Source: Seison nebaliae
Lineage: Eukaryota; Rotifera; Pararotatoria; Seisonacea; Seisonidae
Length of the DNA stretch: 64,000 nt
Direction of reading: 5' to 3'
Assembly: GCA_023231475.1 (NCBI GenBank)
Contig: JALJEE010001690.1
Coordinates: forward strand, 62,001-126,000
The translations under genes and the position numbers were made by a program. Below the pieces are notes generated by a model. The model did no database searches and was not told the DNA's origin. It saw nothing but the letters and a program-made list of their open reading frames with translations. Each line of letters starts with the position of its first letter. The stretch's first letter is position 1. Positions 13,201 to 24,363 of this stretch are shown in pieces.

Positions 13201-13596
13201 ATTCCTAATGCCACCACGTGCCCCAAATTTTCCATAATAAAACTTTGTCACGTTCATTTATTGACATTCATTTCTATCCACCTTTAACTTCCAATCTATT
13301 TATTCGGAACTCGAAAAACTTCTCATAAAACGATAAAACTGACGACTTCTTTCAATAAAATCGTCCTTATCAACCTCATCCATTGATGATGATAACTAAT
13401 TTATAAGCATTCAAAATATGTAAATATCTTCATTCCAACACAAAATATCATTTCTTAAAATTTCTGTTTATCAAATTCGTCAGACATTACTCTTAAAATT
13501 ATCACTCATTTTAGAAGTTTATAATTTATTGAATAAATTATTTTTATTAGTTTTTCATTTGGAGAAATTTAATAGAAGATAGCTTTGGGTCATCAA
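7242..13596. other. 6.3-kb gene-free stretch upstream of unc-4
   Basis: No frame longer than about 100 codons and none with a recognisable motif. Sequence is AT-rich with short runs such as (AAC)n/(AAT)n near 9485-9520. Its position directly upstream of the homeobox gene suggests it holds that gene's promoter and enhancers, but I can point to no specific site. An RNA gene cannot be excluded by eye. Confidence 0.4.
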
Positions 13597-15699
13597 TTAT
13601 TTTCTTAATTTCAATTCTTCAATTTTTTTAAGAATCGATTCTTCCGTTGTTATTAGTATTCTTTCTTCATCATCAATCGGTAGACCTTTCGACTTCTTTT
13701 CTTTTGCTTCAGTAATCGATGTTAATTTCTTTTGAAAATAAATATATTTGAAATAAAAATTTATAATAAAAACTTTTTCCAATTTCTTCATTCGTTGACG
13801 ATAAACATTCTTGTCTAATTTCTTTAATTCTCCTCCTGAATTTTCAATGAAAATGATTCCCATCTAAATGACAAATAAAAGAAAAAAATTTTAACCTTGA
13901 ATTGGTGTTATTTGTTGTTGTCTCCTTTGAGATGGTGGAACATAAACAGATGACTCTGTTGTATTAGTTACTCGAACGCTTTTAATATCTCCAGATTGCA
14001 TGTCTTTATTATTGGTAATGGACATTGTAGTTTTCGTATTCGCATCAAACGGTAATAATGTTGGTGATTCTCGTTTAGGTGGAAACAGTTCCATCACATT
14101 AAAAAGTGCCTTAAATTCTAAATGTATCTTCTGATTTCCATAATAATCGATAATCGAATATTGATTGTTGACATTCAATCGTGGAGAATGTGTAGCGATC
14201 AATAAATGAGCGGAATCGTTCATCCATTTCACCATTGTAATATCAGCTAATGCCAACGTGGACAATTCGGTTATGCTTTTCGACACATTTCCACTCTGAT
14301 ACATTTTCTTCTGAACATCTTGTCGTCTATAAAGATTGAATATTTTTGCATTTGTTCTCATCGCTCCAAATCCTCCAACCAACACCAAATTCCCATGAGG
14401 CGAATATTTTGCCAAATTCACATTGCCATCCATCAGTTTATGTAATAATTGATTACTGGAACTGAAGATACCAGCTTGTGCTGGTACCCTTCCATAAACG
14501 GCGACATATTCATCACATATTGGTGACCATTCGAAAGAATAAACCGAACCAGGAACTGGTAATTGAACGAGAGTTGCATTCCCATCAATATTCATCGAAT
14601 ACAATTTTTGTTCTCCTGAATAACTGGTCATCGATGCTTCCGTATGAATAGAAATCAACGCCGTTTTTCCTGAAGCACTCCATTTCGTCGTTGCATTATC
14701 ACCTTTGAATAATTCCATATAATTTAATTTCGTCAATTCTTGAACAGATTCTCCTTCCTTGTTAATTCCCAGATTATAAATGAAGATTCCTGTCAATTTA
14801 CCAATCTTATTTTTCTGAACGAATGAAATAAAATATCGATCTAATTCTGAAGAATAATTTATCGATAAATAATCTCCATAACAAGCAGGAATTTGTACCG
14901 CCATCTCTGCAAAATTTATCAATATAAAACATTTTTTCAAAAATATTTTAAAAAAAACTTTGATTATAATAAATCGTTAATTTATCGGTACCGAATTGAG
15001 CCTTCAACATTCCATCTGATGAAAATAACGGTTTCCTGATGGAGAAAGAAGTTTATAAAAAAAATTTTATAGGAAGATAATCAAACCACTCAAAATGAGG
15101 TTTAGCAACTGATCGTTTAAATTCATTATCTTCATAAGTGACGATAAATGATTGGAGTTTCTTCTCATTTGTATTGTTCGTTTTTTTTACTTTTTCAATT
15201 TCATCCTCAGACTTCAATTTTTGTCTCATTTTTTTAATCACATTCCTTTCATCCTCATCACTCAATGTATGAACTAATTGTCGATTACTTTCGTCAATTG
15301 CGAAACCTCTCAATCGTTGCCCGGTCCATGAGAATGAAGAAATATCGATTTCTTTCGGATCATCATCAATTGATACAATTTGTCTGATGAAAATAAGAGT
15401 ATAATAAAAAAAAAAGTTTTTTGAAGAACTCGTTTTGAGCTGATATAGCTACTAAAATTGATCCGCCTTGTTGGATATCCAGAGATTTTGAAGGACCAAC
15501 TTCAAAAATGCATTCATCCTTTCTGTTAAAAATTCATTAATTATCTAAAAAACGTAAGTAAAAATCGAAACACTTCTTTCTCACCAGTTAAGGATGAGTA
15601 TGAAAGTTTTTTCACGGATAACTTCGATTCATCATCCACAAGAAGATATATCGAATCTTTGTCCTTCGTTAATATTTCACTTTTGGTTTTCAACAACAT
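13597..15699 (-). CDS. EIF2A: eukaryotic translation initiation factor 2A, 7 exons
   Basis: Minus-strand exons 15574-15699, 15430-15518, 15087-15383, 14959-15035, 13896-14906, 13774-13835 and 13597-13728 join in phase to 597 aa (human eIF2A is 585 aa). The WD-repeat body is clear in the long exon: YSGEQKLYSMN, VYSFEWSPICDEYVAVYG, KYSPHGNLVLVGGFG and LLIATHSPRLNVNNQYSI each match the family propeller. YVPPSQR marks the end of the propeller. The C-terminus is a charged coiled coil (KKLEK|KLTSITEAKEKKSKG). The N-terminal exons align only weakly, so the first two splice junctions are less certain. Known role: GTP-independent delivery of initiator tRNA to the 40S subunit under particular conditions. 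The 45-nt intron at 13729-13773 keeps frame and has no stop, so it would be hidden if retained. Confidence 0.88.
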
Positions 15700-17018
15700 T
15701 TCTATACTTCTCTTTAACAATCAATTGACGAAAATATTAATTCATCATTCTAATCATTTACTTAATGAAATCCTGCTTTAGTTGTATTTTCTATTATTGA
15801 GAGAAAAGAAAATTCATAAAATTATTAAACGATAAATTACAAAATTGAAGGATAATATTCTGATTTGGAAGAATTTTTTCTGTAAAGATTTCACGTGAAT
15901 GGTAAGCCACAATTACAAATCTAGATTATATCTAGAGCTACAGATCTACCACTAGATAATATTATTTGTATGAATTACGATAAATAGATGTTCAAAAAAG
16001 TTAATCTAATTAGATTAACAGTCTGACACAGTCTGATGTGAGATCACATGAGAATCTCATGATGAGATCAAATACCATTTTATCGACAAATTCAGAATAA
16101 GCGAATAATCAATTCTCATCATTATGGTTTAAACTCTCAATTTATTTAATTGTACGCTGACTTCACGAATTTGGAAACCAAGATTGTTTTTTAAGAAATA
16201 ACAGAAAGAAGGACACCTACTTCGTAGTACTAAGTTCGTACGTGTAGTCATGTAAGAAGTAAAGACAGAGAAGCATGACAGCTCATGTGTAAAAAAGGAA
16301 TGCAACGAACAATTCACACGTAGTTCAGGTAATATAAAAGAAGAAGAAACTATTACCGGGACCACTTCATTTTCTATTATTCAACTATATTTTCTGTTTC
16401 GATATAAATAAATATTATTTATATAAACGGACCTTTACAGATATCATAAATTTATACAGGAATAACCTTGAGGATTTATTGGAAGATGTAGATCCATATA
16501 ATATCATTAATTAGAACGAAACATATTTTAAATTTGATGCAGATAAGAAAAAATCAGTGGATGTGAGAACCAATAAGTATCCGGAATCTATCAGATGTGC
16601 GTCAAATAGTCTTGTGGGCGTGATATGCAAAATCAGTTCTTTTAAGTTGCATTCATTTTATAAACATTTCGTTTTATAGTCGAAATTTATGGAATATTAG
16701 AAACTATTAGATCCTTCAATTGGAGAACATTAGTGAGGTTTGGAATACATTTTTTATAATTATTTGCAATTCCTAGAGTTGATTGAACTTTGCTAATAGT
16801 GGTCGGAAAGTTTAATTAGTTTAAGCTCAATTTGTATATTGTATAACGTATTGTCGATTACAAATCAAGATTAATATAATCAATAAATTATTTTTTTTAA
16901 TTTTAATTAATAAATCTCCCGGAGTAATGAAAAAATCAAGACGGGGTCACGGCCTCGAGAAATAAATGAAAGTAAATTATTCGGTATGAGTTCAGAAATA
17001 TTGAAGGCGTTCATCATT
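15700..17018. other. intergenic with short palindromes
   Basis: No gene seen. At about 16048-16062 lies a perfect 7-bp palindrome with one central base (CATGAGA a TCTCATG), flanked on both sides by gatgtgagatca/gatgagatca-type repeats. A low-complexity T/A run lies near 16885-16915. Confidence 0.4.
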
Positions 17019-17455
17019 TCAATCATAATTACAGAAGAATTTAGTAAGAGAGTTGAACTGTTCGCATTGTTGAAAGGATGGAAATGCGAAGATCGAATTA
17101 CTGACGTTGGCTCTAAGAGCGCAATACCTCGAAAGTAACAACAGTGAAAAATGTGGTAACCCTAAGATAGTGAACATAAACGTCACCTTGAGGGGACCCG
17201 TACGTCCTAGTAGAATTCGTATATAATAATTATATATACTCTCCAGTGATAACCTGCACTTTAAGGTAAGGACGAGACAACACTGACTACCATAGAAATC
17301 AGTAGAAAATATTTTGAATAACTTATTTCTTAACTTAATTTCCATTTGTCATTCATTGAAGAATACAAAGGTCTTAGAAATTTCGAACGAATTTTTTCAA
17401 TAAAACTGGACGTCTTCTTACGATTATCCCTTTGACAACCGGGAAAAATAATTTT
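17019..17455 (-). mobile_element. second LINE fragment, frameshifted
   Basis: The open part, 17019-17345, repeats the motif order of the fragment at 4276-4793: LFKIFSTDFYGSQ, YNYYIRILLG, FMFTILGLPHFSLLLLSRYC. Upstream, from about 17455 to 17345, a different frame continues the match (FPGCQRDNRKKTSSF, IRSKFLRPL), so the copy carries a frameshift near 17345. It is a dead, 5'-truncated relic. Both copies lie on the minus strand but are only moderately similar, implying old insertions or different subfamilies. Confidence 0.7.
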
Positions 17456-17507
17456 CTCGCAACTTATTAGAAAGTATAAACTTATAATAAGATGAGATAA
17501 TGTGGTT

Positions 17508-19035
17508 TTATTGATAAAAGTATTTATAGAAAAAGGCCCAACTATCTCGATATTCCCTGAATGGTTGAGATAATCGCAAGACTATAGGTATAAACGGCCA
17601 TAATGGACTATGAGAATAATACTGATATAATCTTTCTAGTGGCCGACGAGGAATGTCCATCAGTTTGTCTTTACGAAGAAAGAATGCTCCCATTTCTCTA
17701 CAAATTTCCCTTAACCCACGACCTAACTTCATATCGGATATCATCTCTAGAATAATTAAGAGTACTTTACAAAAATCATTTGCCTGTTGATGATTCATGA
17801 GTGAATTTTGGTGCACCATATATCTCTTTTTATCTTCAATTCTGATATCCTTCGACAGATAATAGTTGTACTGCATCAGCATCACCATTCCATAATCTTT
17901 TAATACTTTCCAAATAGGTGCACCAATATCAATTAATCTCGGATCACCATTTTCAGTTACAATTAAGTTATGACTATGCAAATCTCCGTGGTATAAAGTA
18001 AATGTATAGTTGGTGAAACTCTATAAAGAATCGTCAAACTCTATTAAAATGCAGTTAATAACTGGTGTTCGAGGAAAGATCGCATAATGATTGTACGAGA
18101 AATGTAAGGCTTGTAGTTGTCGTAATAATAATATAAGAAAACTAATTTTATTCTTGTTCTGTTTAGTCAAAAGACTAGTACCACCAATTATGACTCCTCT
18201 TATATATTCTGTCATCATACAAGATGTACCTACAACTTCATACATATCTAGTTTCAAATCATATATGACTGACGAAAAAAGGCAAAAACGTCTAACATCC
18301 ATCATTCCTCATTCTAGTTTTACTTTTATCGACACCTCTTAATACGCCAAGTAACTGGAAACTGGGAATTAACCGGTTGAGAGCATATTGCGCGTTGACC
18401 TGCATGATGAAATCTCCATGATAATCATATGCTAATGAAAATGACTAGAAATCAAATGATCATTAGATAATCGAAACTTTTCATAACTGCTTCGGGAGGT
18501 CTACCTTCACGATTAACGATTTTATAAACTGTACCTTGAACTCCTTTTCCTAATACAATCTAATAGAATCATATATAAGTTAAATTTTTTAAAATATGTT
18601 TTGAAAAATGTAACAGCCTTGTGATAATTATGATAACGTACACGATTAGATTCTTCTGTAGTACAAAATGCATGCTTTTTAATGTTGTGAGCTTCATAAA
18701 CTGCGTGAATAGCATGAGGGTCTAAATATTTATCTGTCATCTCTATCATTCTTAACTTACAATTAGGAAAGTTCGGAATTTTCGATATGAGTTCAATCTC
18801 AGGTTTTTTCGTATCGATTACTCTTCTTCTGTTTCTCTCATGAGAACTGCTCTGACGCATTCCTGTCTCGAAATAATATTGTAGAACATCTGGAATAAAA
18901 GTTATCTAATTTCAGATATTTCAGAATATGGTAATGAAAATAATAAGCAAAATAAACTTTTTCTATACATCCACAATAATTAAGTATAGAGCTGATAGTT
19001 ATCAGATATATACATGAGAAGTAAAAATAATACAT
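17508..19035 (-). CDS. divergent protein kinase with N-terminal signal-like segment
   Basis: Proposed exons 18969-19035, 18615-18889, 18478-18559, 18297-18431, 18063-18247 and 17508-18020 join in phase to 418 aa. Kinase landmarks appear in order: glycine loop LGKGVQGTVYK, beta-3 lysine in AVMK, hinge-like MMTEYI, catalytic loop YHGDLHSHN (Asp and Asn present) and LIDIG in place of DFG. The C-lobe ends in FREYRDSWAFF. The first exon is strongly hydrophobic (MYYFYFSCIYLITISSILNY), resembling a signal peptide or anchor, so a secretory-pathway kinase is possible; its donor site is ambiguous within a few bases. The in-frame stop at 18021-18023 is removed by a 42-nt intron (18021-18062), so I do not call it a pseudogene. 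HGDLHxHN also resembles small-molecule phosphotransferases, so substrate is open. No orthologue recognised. Confidence 0.65.
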
Positions 19036-19825
19036 GAATTTCTTGAAAAAAAAAATTTAAACAAATTGGAAGACAGAAAAACTAAAAAGTTTCGACTCTT
19101 TTTGTCTTATATACATATAATGCACATTACATAATCTGACCATATCAGTTTGACTATTAAATGTAATATCAAGTACTTCATCCTTAAAATGTAATCATAT
19201 AAAAACGTGTAACAATTAAAAGTTATAATTTCCAGAAAATTTTTCTTAAAAATAAATCCGACTAATTGCACACACCAACTTAACTTCTCGACAGAACTTT
19301 CAAATAATGGGAACGATGTATAGTAGTTGGTTAACTAAAATAACAAAATATGGCAGAAGAAACCAGACAGAAAAATATGTTTTCTCGGATGAAAGAATTA
19401 AAAAAGCAAATAAGAAGGAATGGACAAAACGTTCATTTTCGTAATAGACGATATGTCGGTTCGTCTAACGATTAAAAAACAAATTAAAGAATTGTCTGTC
19501 TCGTTCCTTATTCTTTTTTGGTTTAGGATTCAATTAAAAAATTTTATCGAAAAGAGAATTCAAGAAAATCGTAAAAATTTTATCTTATGTTCCGAAAGAT
19601 AGGTCGAAATTCCGAGATTCTTGTCTAAAAAGATAGTGAAGAGATATTATTATTTTTCATTTGTGTATTATGAAAATTAAAATGAAGCCAATAGATGAAT
19701 GAATAAACAAATTAAACGAAAGTAAATAAATAACTTAACCTTAAAAATAATGTTTGTTAAATTGTTTATAAGAATCTTTATAATTCTTCCTTTCTTTCGA
19801 ACAGATAAGATTGAATGGGAACTTT
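19036..19825. other. intergenic between two divergent genes
   Basis: No gene seen. It should hold the promoters of the minus-strand kinase gene and the plus-strand sphingomyelinase. A good splice acceptor (tttcgaacag) at about 19804 suggests a 5' UTR intron for the latter. Confidence 0.35.
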
Positions 19826-21547
19826 ATGAAGAAATTAATAACATTTTCAACAATTTTTCTCTTTTTATTAAGTCAGAACTTATTAGGAAGAAATATCCCT
19901 TCTCAAATAAACAAAATCGATATTCAATGTGATTTATGCGAATCAGTTATTGGTAGTTGTAAATTGTTACTTGAAGAATTTAAGCATGAGGAAAAACTAC
20001 TAGAAAAGTTGATCGCTGGTTTAGTTGAGACAACATGTAAAGCGTTTCAAGTGGAAACTGATGAAATATGTCATGCTATAGTGAAATTGTTCTCTTTTGA
20101 ATTTTTTCACTCTATTCAAGATTCGAAGAATCTGAGCACGAAAGCTATTTGTTCTGGAATATTAGGATGTAACAATGGTGGAGAAAATTTGAAAGAGATG
20201 GAATGGAACATAAATATTCCGCCCATTAATAGAACGATGAAAAAAGTATATGAAGACAAATTTAAAGAGTTTGACGATGAAATTAAAAAGGGAGTGAATA
20301 ATATGAATTCTTCATTTTATATTCTCCAATTAACCGATTTACATATCGATGAATTATACGTGGATGGAAGTTGTGCGGATTGTAACGAACCTTTATGTTG
20401 TCATCTCAATTCAACAGGAAAATGTAGATTGAATGGAGGATATTATGGATCGTTAAATAATTGTGATGTTCCTTTGAGAACTTATGAAGGAATTCTTCAA
20501 CACATCCAACTTAATCATCAAGAAATAAATTCCGTTTATTTAACTGGAGATATTCCAAGTCATCATGTCTGGAATCAGTTTGAAGAAAAAGAACGAAAGT
20601 TATTGAGATTAGTGAGTGAATTATTGAAGAAATATTTGCCAAACAAAACAGTCTATTCAACCATCGGAAATCATGAATCTGTTCCTGTTAATAGTTTCCC
20701 AACCGATTCCATCAAAGAAACTGATATGAAATGGATGTATAGTGAACTAGCAAATGATTGGACATCATTAGGTGTCTCAAATGAAAGTTATTCATCAATT
20801 CTACATTTCGCTTCTTACTCAACACAATTTTTGAATACTTCTCATAAAATCATTTCAATTAATATGAATAATTGTAATCAACTTAATTTTTGGTTGTACG
20901 CTCATTTGGCTGATCCGATGAATGAATTGAAATGGTTAGTTGATGAATTGATCAAATCGGAATCTCTGTTACAACGTGTGCATATTATCGGACATATTTA
21001 TCCTGGTGGTGATTCTTGTTTACGTCAATGGAGTGCAAATTATGCGAGAGTGATTGAACGATTTCAACATGTCATAACAGCTCAATTTTTTGCTCATTCT
21101 CATACTGATTGGTTCGAAGTTTTTTTGAATGAAATTGGTGCTTATAATATTGCATATGTCGCTCCATCTATCACAACATATTCTTTTTTAAATCCTGGAT
21201 ATCGAATATATCAAGTTGATATGAATTCATTTCATGTTGTCAATCACTTCAATTATGTAATGAATTTAACAGAATCAAATGAAATTAAAAAAATTAAAAT
21301 TAATTTCGAATATGATGCAAAATCGGCATACAATCTAACTAATCTCCTTCCATCATCATGGCATTTGTTGGCGAAGGAAATGTTAAACAATTCGATTCTC
21401 TTCAATAAATTTTATTCATTCAAAAGTAAATTAAGTCCAGTTTATCCTTCTTGTCAAACGAAGGAATGTATCGAACAAGAAGTTTGTGCACTTCTTTCAG
21501 CACAATCATATAACAAAACATTCTGTCCATTTCTTTCACACAATTGA
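19826..21547 (+). CDS. SMPD1: acid sphingomyelinase (sphingomyelin phosphodiesterase)
   Basis: Intronless gene of 573 aa. I start at the ATG at 19826, which opens a signal peptide (MKKLITFSTIFLFLL). A saposin-type domain with six Cys spans about residues 33-115 (CDLCESVIGSC, CHAIVKLF, CSGILGC). The calcineurin-like phosphoesterase domain follows with its metal ligands: LTDLHID (~169-175), TGDIPSHHVW (~240-249), GNHES (~281-285), HIIGHIYPGG (~386-395) and FFAHSHTD (~421-428). GGDSCLRQWS and the Cys-rich C-terminal region also match the family. The enzyme hydrolyses sphingomyelin to ceramide and phosphocholine in lysosomes or outside the cell. The usual Pro in the HIPP stretch is replaced by Tyr (HIYPG). 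Length is a little shorter than the human protein (about 630 aa). Confidence 0.95.
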   Translation: MKKLITFSTIFLFLLSQNLLGRNIPSQINKIDIQCDLCESVIGSCKLLLEEFKHEEKLLEKLIAGLVETTCKAFQVETDEICHAIVKLFSFEFFHSIQDSKNLSTKAICSGILGCNNGGENLKEMEWNINIPPINRTMKKVYEDKFKEFDDEIKKGVNNMNSSFYILQLTDLHIDELYVDGSCADCNEPLCCHLNSTGKCRLNGGYYGSLNNCDVPLRTYEGILQHIQLNHQEINSVYLTGDIPSHHVWNQFEEKERKLLRLVSELLKKYLPNKTVYSTIGNHESVPVNSFPTDSIKETDMKWMYSELANDWTSLGVSNESYSSILHFASYSTQFLNTSHKIISINMNNCNQLNFWLYAHLADPMNELKWLVDELIKSESLLQRVHIIGHIYPGGDSCLRQWSANYARVIERFQHVITAQFFAHSHTDWFEVFLNEIGAYNIAYVAPSITTYSFLNPGYRIYQVDMNSFHVVNHFNYVMNLTESNEIKKIKINFEYDAKSAYNLTNLLPSSWHLLAKEMLNNSILFNKFYSFKSKLSPVYPSCQTKECIEQEVCALLSAQSYNKTFCPFLSHN

Positions 21548-21789
21548 CAAACACTATTATTTAACTTTCCATTCTTTCATATATATTTTAATTTATTTAT
21601 AACATTAATTCATAAACATTTCTAATTATTAAACTATAATAATAATAATAAGAAAAAAATCAAATTTTTCATTGAGCTTTTTTATTGAGTAGAAAATAAT
21701 TAAATTTTCTTTCATACAAAAAACTAATTGATAAAATTTGAATAATTTGAAATAAAACATGAGAATTAAATAAAACAACGTGCATCATT

Positions 21790-24028
21790 ATGAAAATGAA
21801 AAAGAAAGTTGATCATTTAAAAAAAGTTTGGATTTTTTTTCTTCGTATTATTTTCATTGTATCTTTTAGTATAAAACGGGAGATGCCACCAAATATATTA
21901 CGAGAACGAGAGCGATCAAGAAACTTCAGATAACATTGAAAGATTTCAGGTTAATTTGAATTGATCAGTGAAAGATATGAATATTTCATTGAAGGAGGAT
22001 ATGTATCTTGAAAGGAATTTATCCGGTGGAGCCGAAACATCCGAAAAAAGTGAACAAAGGCAAAGGATCAATCCGTCGTACATATTATTTGAGTAAAGAT
22101 ATAAGTTTCCTTGGAAGAGATTCGGTATTGAAACATTTCGCCGAATATAAAATTTATCTTCGACGGTTGAAGAAAGCACGTGGTCGTCGTGATCGAGAGA
22201 AGGAGGCAATCGTCCGAATAAATAAACCATCATATGAATTGACACATATCATTCGAGAAAGATATCCACATTTGAATGATGCCTTACAAGATTTGGGAGA
22301 TTGTTTGACATTGATGTTCTTATTCTCGACATTCGGTCAAAGTCAATCATTGAAATATGATAAAATTCAATTTTGCCGTCGATTGACAATGGAATTCGCT
22401 CATTATTGTATTCATATGCAATCATTGAAGAAATGTTTTATTTCAATCAAAGGATTTTATTATCAAGTGGAAATTAATGGAATTACTGTCAATTGGATTA
22501 TGCCACATCGTTTCCGTCATTTAGCCGGTTCTGATGTTGATATAACTATCATGGAAGTCTTCCTTGAATTATATATCTCTTTATTGGCATTTGTTAATAT
22601 GAAATTATATGCCGATGCTAATTTAGTTTATCCTCCAAAAGTTTTTTCCTCTTTTTCTTTAATATCATAATGACAAATTGATATTAGTTTGTAGAAATAA
22701 TTGATCAAGATCAAAAATTATTTTCGATTAATGAAATGAATAATGAATTGGTTCAAATGCTTTCATTGACTCCTTTAAGGAATGAGGTAGTGGTGAAGGA
22801 CGTCGAAACAGAACAAGAAGAAAAAGAGTTAATTGAAGAACGAAATGATTTATTAATATCATCAGGATTATCTGAAGAGGAGATTGAGAAGATGGAAAAG
22901 AATCGAAAAGATAAAGAAACTTTGTCAACATTGTTCGCTGGTTTAACATTCTATTTAAATCGAGAAGTGCCTATCGAACAATTCGTCATTCCTTTAAGGT
23001 TCGTTTCTTTTCTGATAATTTATCATAATTTTTCAACTATATGATGAAAGTTTGATATAAAATATAAATTGTTTGAATGATTTAAAATAATGAACTATTT
23101 AGATTTCTTGAATAATTTTCTGAATTATTCAACAATCGGTTGGGAATTATTTTTTATCATTTGAAAAATTTAAATGATGGAATGATTATGAGATCTGATC
23201 GTTTAAACAACAATTATTCATTTATTTATTTTTGAAAGAATTATTTTTTAATATTTCATTTTATTTTTTATTAAAAAAAGATGTTGCGGTGCCAAAGTAG
23301 CTTGGGAAGCTGCTGATATGGATCTGGGAAAAGTGTCGAGATATTCATCGAAGAAATGTATAGAATTATGTGGATCATTAAATCATGAAGATTTATGGTT
23401 GAAATCGATGGACAATAGAATTACACATCATGTTCTGGAACGAGCAATTCCGAAAGATTTACCCGTATCTCGTTCATATGTTGCACCTCAATGGATATTC
23501 GATTGTATCAATCAAAGGAAATTATTGCCATGTGAAGATTATCAACCAGGTAAAATGTTGCCTCCACATGTCTCACCATTCGTCGAATTGGATGATAATG
23601 AGACTACTGTATATAATCCAAATGATCCTCAATTAACAGAAGAAGATATGGAACGGGCAAATATTCATGATAGTGATGAAGAGAGTGATATGGAAATCGA
23701 CGATTCTGAAGATGATAATAATGATGAAGAGGAAGAAGATGAAGATGTCAATGCTCTCCCACCCAAACAATTCAATTCGTTGCCAATTCAAGAGAAAGTG
23801 AAAGTTATTCAAATTACGAAAGGTAAATCCATTCCCAAACAACTAAAAGAAGACACAGCTCGTGCTGAAGAGAAATCGATTCTGCGTTTGAAGGAAAAGG
23901 GAGTAAAGAACAAATATCGGAAGATTTATCACAAAATGAAGGAGGAGGAGATGAATCAAAATAAGAGGATGACTCGATTGAAAACAAAACGGGCAAAATT
24001 GGAGAATCAGAAACAAAAATCTAAATAA
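21790..24028 (+). CDS. PES1: pescadillo, ribosome-biogenesis factor, 5 exons
   Basis: Exons 21790-21807, 21870-21949, 21995-22640, 22688-22998 and 23281-24028 join in phase to 600 aa (human PES1 588 aa). The 18-nt first exon encodes MKMKKK; exon 2 gives GDATKYITRTRAIKKLQIT, matching the family start, and exon 3 opens with RRICILKGIYPVEPKHPKK. The pescadillo N-domain runs through exon 3, including RRLTMEFAHYC and YYQVEINGITVNWI. A BRCT domain lies at the start of exon 5, ending with YVAPQWIFDC and LPPHVSPFVE. An acidic tract and Lys-rich coiled tail follow. In the family it acts in the PeBoW complex with Bop1 and WDR12 in 60S maturation in the nucleolus. A likely poly(A) signal (aataaa) occurs near 24066. 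Confidence 0.95.
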
Positions 24029-24363
24029 TTTCCCTCTTTCTAAAACTTCTTCATTTGCAATTAAGAATAAAATACTTTTAATTTTCGGAAATTTCTCCAT
24101 ATTCTTTCCCCCCCTTCAAAAGAAATTTAATGAACTTTGGACTTATTATAACAAGTATCTGTAAAGATTAATAGGAGATGATATTTGTTGTGTACAATAA
24201 AAAAAATGAAAGTCTTTAACTAAATAAACAATTTCTTCTAACGATTTGCATACCATCACCATACTCCAAAATTCATATACTCAACAGCAATCTTATTATT
24301 TTCAACGTGTTTTCTTTCTCACAACAAATTTATTTCAATTTATTTTTTATATTTTTGAAAATT
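24029..24363. other. short intergenic gap
   Basis: Contains the 3' UTR of pescadillo and the presumed promoter of the aminopeptidase gene; no motif stands out. Confidence 0.35.

Noticed and set aside
16030..16075. Bantam-like microRNA seed (TGAGATCA) occurring twice
   Set aside because: The sequence around it forms only a 7-bp palindrome, not a microRNA precursor-length hairpin, and the mature sequence does not match beyond the seed.
18021..18023. In-frame TAG suggesting a kinase pseudogene
   Set aside because: A 42-nt GT..AG intron removes it in frame, matching intron sizes seen throughout the window.
19420..19602. Plus-strand 60-codon frame before SMPD1
   Set aside because: No motif, no signal peptide and no splice connection; composition is that of AT-rich spacer.
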